A DNA stretch of 64,000 nt from Bolinopsis microptera. Its lineage: Eukaryota > Ctenophora > Tentaculata > Lobata > Bolinopsidae. A model generated the notes under the pieces. It ran no database searches, was not told the DNA's origin, and worked only from the letters and a program-made list of their open reading frames with translations. Positions 58,840 through 64,000 of the stretch are shown here, piece by piece. Position 1 is the first letter of the stretch; each line of letters starts with the position of its first letter. The translations under genes were made by a program, and so were the position numbers. The DNA is taken from NCBI RefSeq assembly GCF_026151205.1, contig NC_087080.1, positions 1,792,879-1,856,878 on the forward strand, written 5' to 3'.

Positions 58840-58945
58840 AATCTGGTGTATTTATAAATACCTATCTGGTATTCTAATTCTATAACTGGTATATATACCA
58901 TTAATAGTATTAGAATACCAGATAGGTATTTTCTCCCAGATTCGG
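58840..58945. mobile_element. Fold-back element with perfect 22-bp arms
   Basis: AATACCTATCTGGTATTCTA at 58,857 and its inverse ending at 58,930 form 22-bp perfect arms around a 30-nt loop, which itself contains GGTATATATACC. Outer GAATCTGG / CCAGATTC extend the arms with small gaps. Probably a small MITE. Confidence 0.75.
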
Positions 58946-59971
58946 ACTTAAGGTTTATAATTATAGTTTTACCTTACGCCCAAATCCAGGAGTAAATACC
59001 TATCCCCAAATGTGGGGGCATCTATCCACTATCACCTCTTACTCTATCCCCCCTCCCTAATTCTGAAGCGAATCCCCAAAAATATTTGGATGCATACAAC
59101 CTTTTTCAAGCAGCACTTTTTTCAAAAGCTGATGACATCTGAATTAAATTCCCATGTTACAAATCCTGGCTACAACAGATAGATAGTTTTATTTGAAGTT
59201 TATATATCTATTTGAAGAATCACGAAATTCTTGGAAATTGTCACATTATCATAGAACATTGAATTACAAATTTAAAAGTTTACCCTAAAATAAACCCCCA
59301 CCTCATTCCCCCTCCTCCCCCCCTCCCCCCCAATGAGCACCATTGAGATCTCAAATTGCATTGGCATAGTTCCGGTCCCAGAAATGGTTTCCATTTTTTC
59401 TGTACCAGAATGAAGTGAGAGGACACTTAACACATCAAACAGGTCAGTTTTGGTACTCCTTATTTGTTGTTTCTTTGGTTATTTGGTAATCACTTAATTT
59501 ATTTGGTAATCACTCAATTTTTTAATTGATTGACCATCACAACATACTTCCAACTTCCGCAGGTTGCGTGGAGTATTACTATGCCCAACCTTTGGCAGCT
59601 TTCTTTCGGGTGAATGGTTGGGTGTTCAGATTCCCAGATCTCCAAGTACGTGATAAAGTACAACCTCGTAAGTTGTGGAATGTCGACATTTCAGTACTGT
59701 TAGTGTTAATATCATTTAGTATTTTTACTAGGTCCTCTCTAGATGACATCTAAGTTCTTTCGTCGACTATCAATATTTTTTTCCGTACTATTTTCGGTAC
59801 GGAATTTATTAATATTTATTCCTTGAATCGCCTTTGTTTACTTGATTAACTTTAAAGGAACGCACATTACATTTACAGGAATTCCGCTCCTGATTTCGTT
59901 CTTAGGCTACGACATCTTCACGAAGAAACTAACGACAGGCGAACTCTTCTTCACTGAACACGGATAGTGAG

Positions 59972-60320
59972 ATGAGCTCTATCCGACCTAAGAGTATTCC
60001 CTTCTGTGTGCCATTTCTTTCTGGGCCCATCGCTAAGGTCATCGCGGAGAAGAAATCTGCCAGAAACATCTCCGATCAGCAACGCACTCTGGTGAGTTTG
60101 ATCCTAAATTTTGAAAAATATCTGGCCACTAAGAACAATAACGTTAATTGATATTGTCAAACTGACACTATCTCGCGTCTCCCAGTGTTCGGCTACCTCC
60201 AATACATTCATCGTTAAAAATTCAAGTTCTAACAAACTTGTGTTTCAGGGAAGATTCAAATCAGCAGGCGGGGTAATATTACTGTTGGGCACTAGCTGGA
60301 CTTTTTGGATATTCATGTAG
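59972..60320 (+). CDS. Possible two-exon gene for a 63-residue protein with a C-terminal membrane segment
   Basis: Exon 59,972-60,091 starts at ATG (MSSIRPKSIPFCVPFLSG...) and ends in phase 0 at CTG|GTGAGT. Exon 60,249-60,320 follows TTTCAG and reads GRFKSAGGVILLLGTSWTF before a stop. The joined C-terminus is hydrophobic enough to span a membrane. Just upstream (about 59,880-59,969) another plus-strand frame, ending FTKKLTTGELFFTEHG and a stop, follows an acceptor and could be part of a different transcript. I do not recognise the protein. Confidence 0.35.
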
Positions 60321-60619
60321 TACATTTGGGATGTAGTACATCTTCATCCTTCCCAACAGCAGACAGGTTAGCTGTTTTAGGGGGAATAGGGGCTGAGAAA
60401 TTGATCACATGAGATTTTTTAGCCATGATTAAATTTGCTGACAGGGGGATCTTGTTCACAAAACCGACTCACATTGCATAGTGAGTTGATGGATTGGACA
60501 CTTATTATTATACTTTTGATGGATTGGACATTTATTACTATACTTTTACTTTCAGGATATTATCGGGTTCATGTTCTACATCGTGCTGAACGACTTTTAA
60601 GGGCCACACTGGCTTAGAC

Positions 60620-61160
60620 TTCAGCCAACCTCTCCTTCAGCCAACCTCTCCTTCAGCCAACCTCTCCTTCAGCCAACCTCTCCTTTAGCCAACCTCTCCT
60701 TCAGCCAACCTTTCCTTCAGCCAACCTCTCCTTCAGCCAACCTCTCCTTCAGCCAACCTCTCTTTCTGCCAACCTCTCCTTCAGCCAACCTCTCCTTCAG
60801 CCAACCTCTCCTTCAGCCAACCTCTCCTTCAGCCAACCTCTCCTTCAGCCAACCTCTCCTTCAGCCAACCTCCCCTTCAGCCAACCTCTCCTTCAGCCAA
60901 CCTCTCCTTCAACCAACTTCTCCTTCTGCCAGTAGCAACTGCAGCCAACCTCTCCTACTGCCAGCAGCAACTGCAGCCAACCTCTCATTCTGCCAACCTC
61001 TCCTTCAGCCAACCTCTCCTTCAGCCAACCTCTCCTTCAGCCAACCTCTCCTTCAGCCAACCTCTCCTTCAGCCAACCTCTCCTTCAGCCAACCTCTCCT
61101 TCAGCCAACCTCTCCTTCAGCCAACCTCTCCTTCAGCCAACCTCTCATTCTGCCAGCACC
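60620..61160. repeat. 16-bp minisatellite (AGCCAACCTCTCCTTC)n
   Basis: About 33 units of 16 bp over roughly 540 bp, with few variants and a higher-order insertion (TGCCAGCAGCAACTGC) near 60,930-60,990 that recurs at the right edge. The 16-bp period does not preserve a reading frame. Confidence 0.95.
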
Positions 61161-61169
61161 AACTGCAGC

Positions 61170-62480
61170 AAGCACCGGAACATGCAGGGGAGCGCACTAG
61201 CTGGATTGCACTGGGAGGGATAATATCTAAACCTGTGGACGAAGAATAAATATCACTCCTGGTATGAACAATTAACAGTTTATAGAATCAGTTGAGAACA
61301 CTTAAAACACTTAGATTATTGCTGAACACGAGGAACAATTTTTTGTGGAAGCTGTTGCTTTTAAAAACTTTCGCCTCACTCAAATTTAACGTTTCAAGAA
61401 TCAAAATATTCTTTTTGTTTTTCGTGGTTAATAACTTATTTCATTACTCTAAGTAAAACTTGGTTTGTTGTTATCGTGGCACAATGGTCAGATACTGGTA
61501 CGAATTCTCGTATACTTTTACAGCTCTAGTAGCCATTAGCCAAGGCCAATTGAATGACATTTTACGAATAATATACATTTTTCGTCGTGTTCTTTTTATT
61601 TTAGCAGTGGTTAAATTGTAACCCTCAATCGTATATTTTACTTAAGCATCTACACAGTTTTTCAGAATCAATAAACATTGTAAATTTTGGTTTTCAAGTT
61701 AAGTTCTACTGGTTGAAATCTTAAATACCTTTTTTGGTATTATGTTAGAATATCTATGTTGCCTTATATTATTAGTACCATCTTTTACCTTCATTAAAAA
61801 CGAACTATTTCATTTTGTGAAATGTAACAGGAGAGAACGCTTAAACTGTGATATCAACTTATCTCTACTATAATTCAGAGAATTATTTTTGTCTGTATGT
61901 ATGTATGTACGACCGCCCACGTGCAAATTCGGCAAAAAGCAAAAGGTTGCAAAGTAACCATGGTAACGAGGATTTTTACACGCACGTGCACGTGCAATGA
62001 TTGGCGAACGGCATTTTAATCGGTTTTGTTGATATTACGTTGTGTTTAGTTCGAGCAACATTTTAATCGGCTGTATCTTCGGTTGTGTAGGATATTTTGA
62101 CGCGATTTAAACTCACTAACAAAAAATACTATTAGTTTCCTCCCTGTGACCACGGGTTTTCTAGTAACTTTATAAACTATATCCTGTCTGATGGCAATAA
62201 TACCCCAAATTAAGGTGCATAAACATAGATTGATATCATCAAATCTTTTTTAGACTCTCACATTTTCTGGGCTTTCTGAGCTATAATAGTAATACCAGGA
62301 CCCTTGGGATCCTTACATTCGGTCCAGCATTAGAATACGTACACGAGTTAATCTTCATCTCGGGTCTGAATTTTTGAATATTAATGAACTAAACTGAGAG
62401 AAGAGACTCTATTCTTGTCTAAATTTCTTTCCTTAGTCTATTATATCTTTTAGCCGGTCCCATATCAGGCACCCAGCCCC
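61170..62480. other. AT-rich intergenic, no feature seen
   Basis: No supported exon, RNA gene or repeat array. A short TGTATGTATGTATG run lies near 61,895. Confidence 0.5.
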
Positions 62481-62499
62481 CTCTTATACTTACACTCAT

Positions 62500-62692
62500 C
62501 TAACAATAGAACTGTAATTTTATTCAAATAAACTAGACTACTTGAAATGTCAGATTGTAAGACTCTTGTAGTCTGAAATTACAAGTAGTAGAGTTTTTGA
62601 ATATTTAAGTGTTAGGAAGACAACGTTGCCTAAGTGTACGAGGTGACTGGAAGCGTTATTCCTCGTGAATAAAATTACAGTTCTATTATTAG
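62500..62692. mobile_element. Fold-back MITE-like element with 27-bp arms
   Basis: CTAACAATAGAACTGTAATT and onward (62,500-62,526) is mirrored at 62,666-62,692 with one mismatch in 27. A second inner hairpin (CTACTTG...CAAGTAG) lies between about 62,539 and 62,590. Similarity of the outer flanks suggests somewhat longer, decayed arms. Confidence 0.75.
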
Positions 62693-63480
62693 GTGACTAT
62701 ACGCTTATAAGATATGTGACCGGCTCAAAGTTGTAGACTTTTAAGGGGTCGTTCACATAATACGTAATCAGCCGAGGGAGGAGGCGGGTTTCCAAATGAT
62801 TTAGGCTAGTTTATTTTCTAAATCTTCTTGAATAAGACAAAATAAAACATGTCTTTATCATCTTATTTAACATAAAGAATAAAAATAAGAAAAAAGTACA
62901 ATTATCATCTGATAGTGATAAATCAGTGCACGACGATGATGTTACATGACTGAAAGTGAAATTAACAAGGAATTCTACGCAAATTCTAGAACGAAGTTGC
63001 TTACTGAAAATTTATACAAATTCAATCATATTATGATTCATAGAAAAAAGCGCTCATGACATAGATTTAACATTACATGAATATAATAAGCAAATACATT
63101 TAAGGATAGTAGAATAGTAAGGTTGAGCTTCGTCATCTTTACACGTAGTAAATATACCAGTATTAATAAATTATTTAAAGTTCACATTCAGAGTCTGTCG
63201 AGCATTCCAAACTCACCTTAACCACCGTAATCTTCTGAGGAGGAGATTTGTATTATAAATATGACGGAAGAACATATCGATACAGAGCGGTGTTCTATAG
63301 TGTACTACCAGAAACAGTGATATATATCTAAGGACCAAAACAAGATGTGCATGTGGTATGATGTTTACGCCAGTAAATCAAAATATATCGTTGGATACGG
63401 GATAAATGTTCTTAGATTAACCGATTCCTGCAGCCAGATTTATATCGACTTAAAGTTTAAACCTGTAAGAAAGAACCAAC

Positions 63481-63635
63481 CTGGAGTTGGAAAACTGCAG
63501 CATTCCAAAGATACCGGCAGGTCCTCCATACTGTTCACAAACCCACTTCCACAGTCACCGTAACCGTTTTTAACGGGCGTATCCCAGCAATATTTGGTGG
63601 TGTGAAACTGAGCTTCAAGACACGATGAAACACAT
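63481..63635 (-). CDS. Second exon of duplicated cysteine-rich secreted gene, right copy
   Basis: Between TATGTTCAG and CCAG|GTTGGT the minus strand reads SSCLEAQFHTTKYCWDTPVK, NGYGDCGSGFVNSMEDLPVS and LECCSFPTP. The C-x-S-G-F-V-N...LECC arrangement is the CP-x-G-[IV] half of one CC module followed by the CC start of the next. The left copy has one more G at the exon start, which puts it in phase with the signal-peptide exon; this copy lacks it, probably through a consensus error. Confidence 0.55.
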
Positions 63636-63921
63636 CTGAACATACCCGAGTAAGAGGAAAATACAACCCGCATTTTATTTTAGAATTCAGATAAATTGTA
63701 CATCAATGTTTTACAATTACATTTGCACAAGACCAAAATATCTACAATGAGGCTTGATGCCTTGAACCACATGACTTATGGAGGTTAGGAAAATCTTTAT
63801 GAAACTCAACACTACCAGACTGTATCAAATGTGAAAAAATGTAAATGAAACAACTAGTAGTAAAATCTATTTCGAAAGTAAACTTACTGTTCACAGTAAA
63901 CAATAAAGAAAGTAGACTCAC

Positions 63922-63982
63922 CGTTCTGCGTAGACAAGGTTCCTATTAATAACAGTGTCTCTAGGACAGGTATGTGATTCAT
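63922..63982 (-). CDS. Signal-peptide exon of cysteine-rich secreted gene, right copy
   Basis: Encodes MNHIPVLETLLLIGTLSTQN plus one base, ending G|GTGAGT. It is identical in length and phase to 1,116-1,176, with one residue different. The gene runs left into the window; beyond its second exon I could not follow it. Confidence 0.65.
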
Positions 63983-64000
63983 AATTACAGAAGTGTTCGA

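Larger units (their letters stand above)
62964..64000. repeat. Right copy of the 63-kb-spaced direct repeat
   Basis: Matches 1-1,194 in order and orientation, offset about 62,963 bp at its start. It lacks the poly-C block. One-base indels occur every few tens of bases relative to the left copy, in either direction. The window ends inside the match. Confidence 0.9.

Noticed and set aside
60620-61160. Coding proline/serine-rich repeat
   Set aside because: The 16-bp period changes frame each unit and stops occur; it is non-coding minisatellite.

Overview
This is nuclear DNA of an animal, probably a marine non-bilaterian or other invertebrate. The genes have GT-AG introns. Their protein families are metazoan extracellular ones (TSP1, SRCR, LDLa, sushi, PAN/apple) plus one TP53INP-like gene. 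The mobile elements are non-LTR retrotransposons with an endonuclease, a FLYWCH/MULE transposon, and hAT-type and fold-back MITEs. Degenerate TTAGGG repeats are present. A ctenophore or cnidarian is my best guess, but I cannot fix the phylum from sequence alone.

Layout. (1) 1-1,194 is the 5' end of a minus-strand gene: a 61-nt signal-peptide exon and a cysteine-rich second exon. It reappears in the same orientation at 62,964-64,000. (2) About 1.7-20.9 kb is minus-strand coding DNA built from tandem PAN/apple-type units. A 104-codon unit is repeated at least 30 times, with a second PAN subfamily, hydrophilic and acidic linkers, and CC-type cysteine modules at the 3' end. It is full of single-base indels, most likely unpolished long-read consensus. 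(3) 22,348-26,588 is a clean ten-exon minus-strand gene made of a repeated double-cysteine module that I do not recognise. One exon/intron boundary there has become a 13-copy 34-bp minisatellite. (4) 27,434-40,617 is a plus-strand gene with signal peptide, TSP1, SRCR and LDLa repeats. Two LINEs appear to sit in intron 1, a 149-bp hAT-type MITE breaks the main exon, and a 100-N gap hides the 3' end. (5) 42,531-43,276 is a three-exon TP53INP-like gene on the minus strand. (6) 48,970-58,069 is a plus-strand gene with a signal peptide, two recently duplicated 142-codon domains and one sushi domain. A 2.5-kb MULE-type element lies in intron 1 and a decayed LINE in a later intron. (7) 58-64 kb holds a possible small membrane-protein gene, a 16-bp minisatellite, fold-back elements and the second copy of the left end.

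Taken together this is a cluster of secreted, cysteine-rich, exon-modular proteins. Three kinds of gene start with a signal-peptide exon of the same length (61 nt) and phase, and most domain exons are symmetric phase 1. The duplicated exon pair differs almost only by amino-acid replacements. That combination suggests rapidly diversifying surface or secreted recognition, adhesion or matrix proteins; this last step is inference.

Limits: exon joins are read from splice motifs and reading frame only. The PAN region cannot be given exact frames. The 5' end of the 22-27 kb gene and the 3' end of the TSP1-SRCR-LDLa gene were not found.
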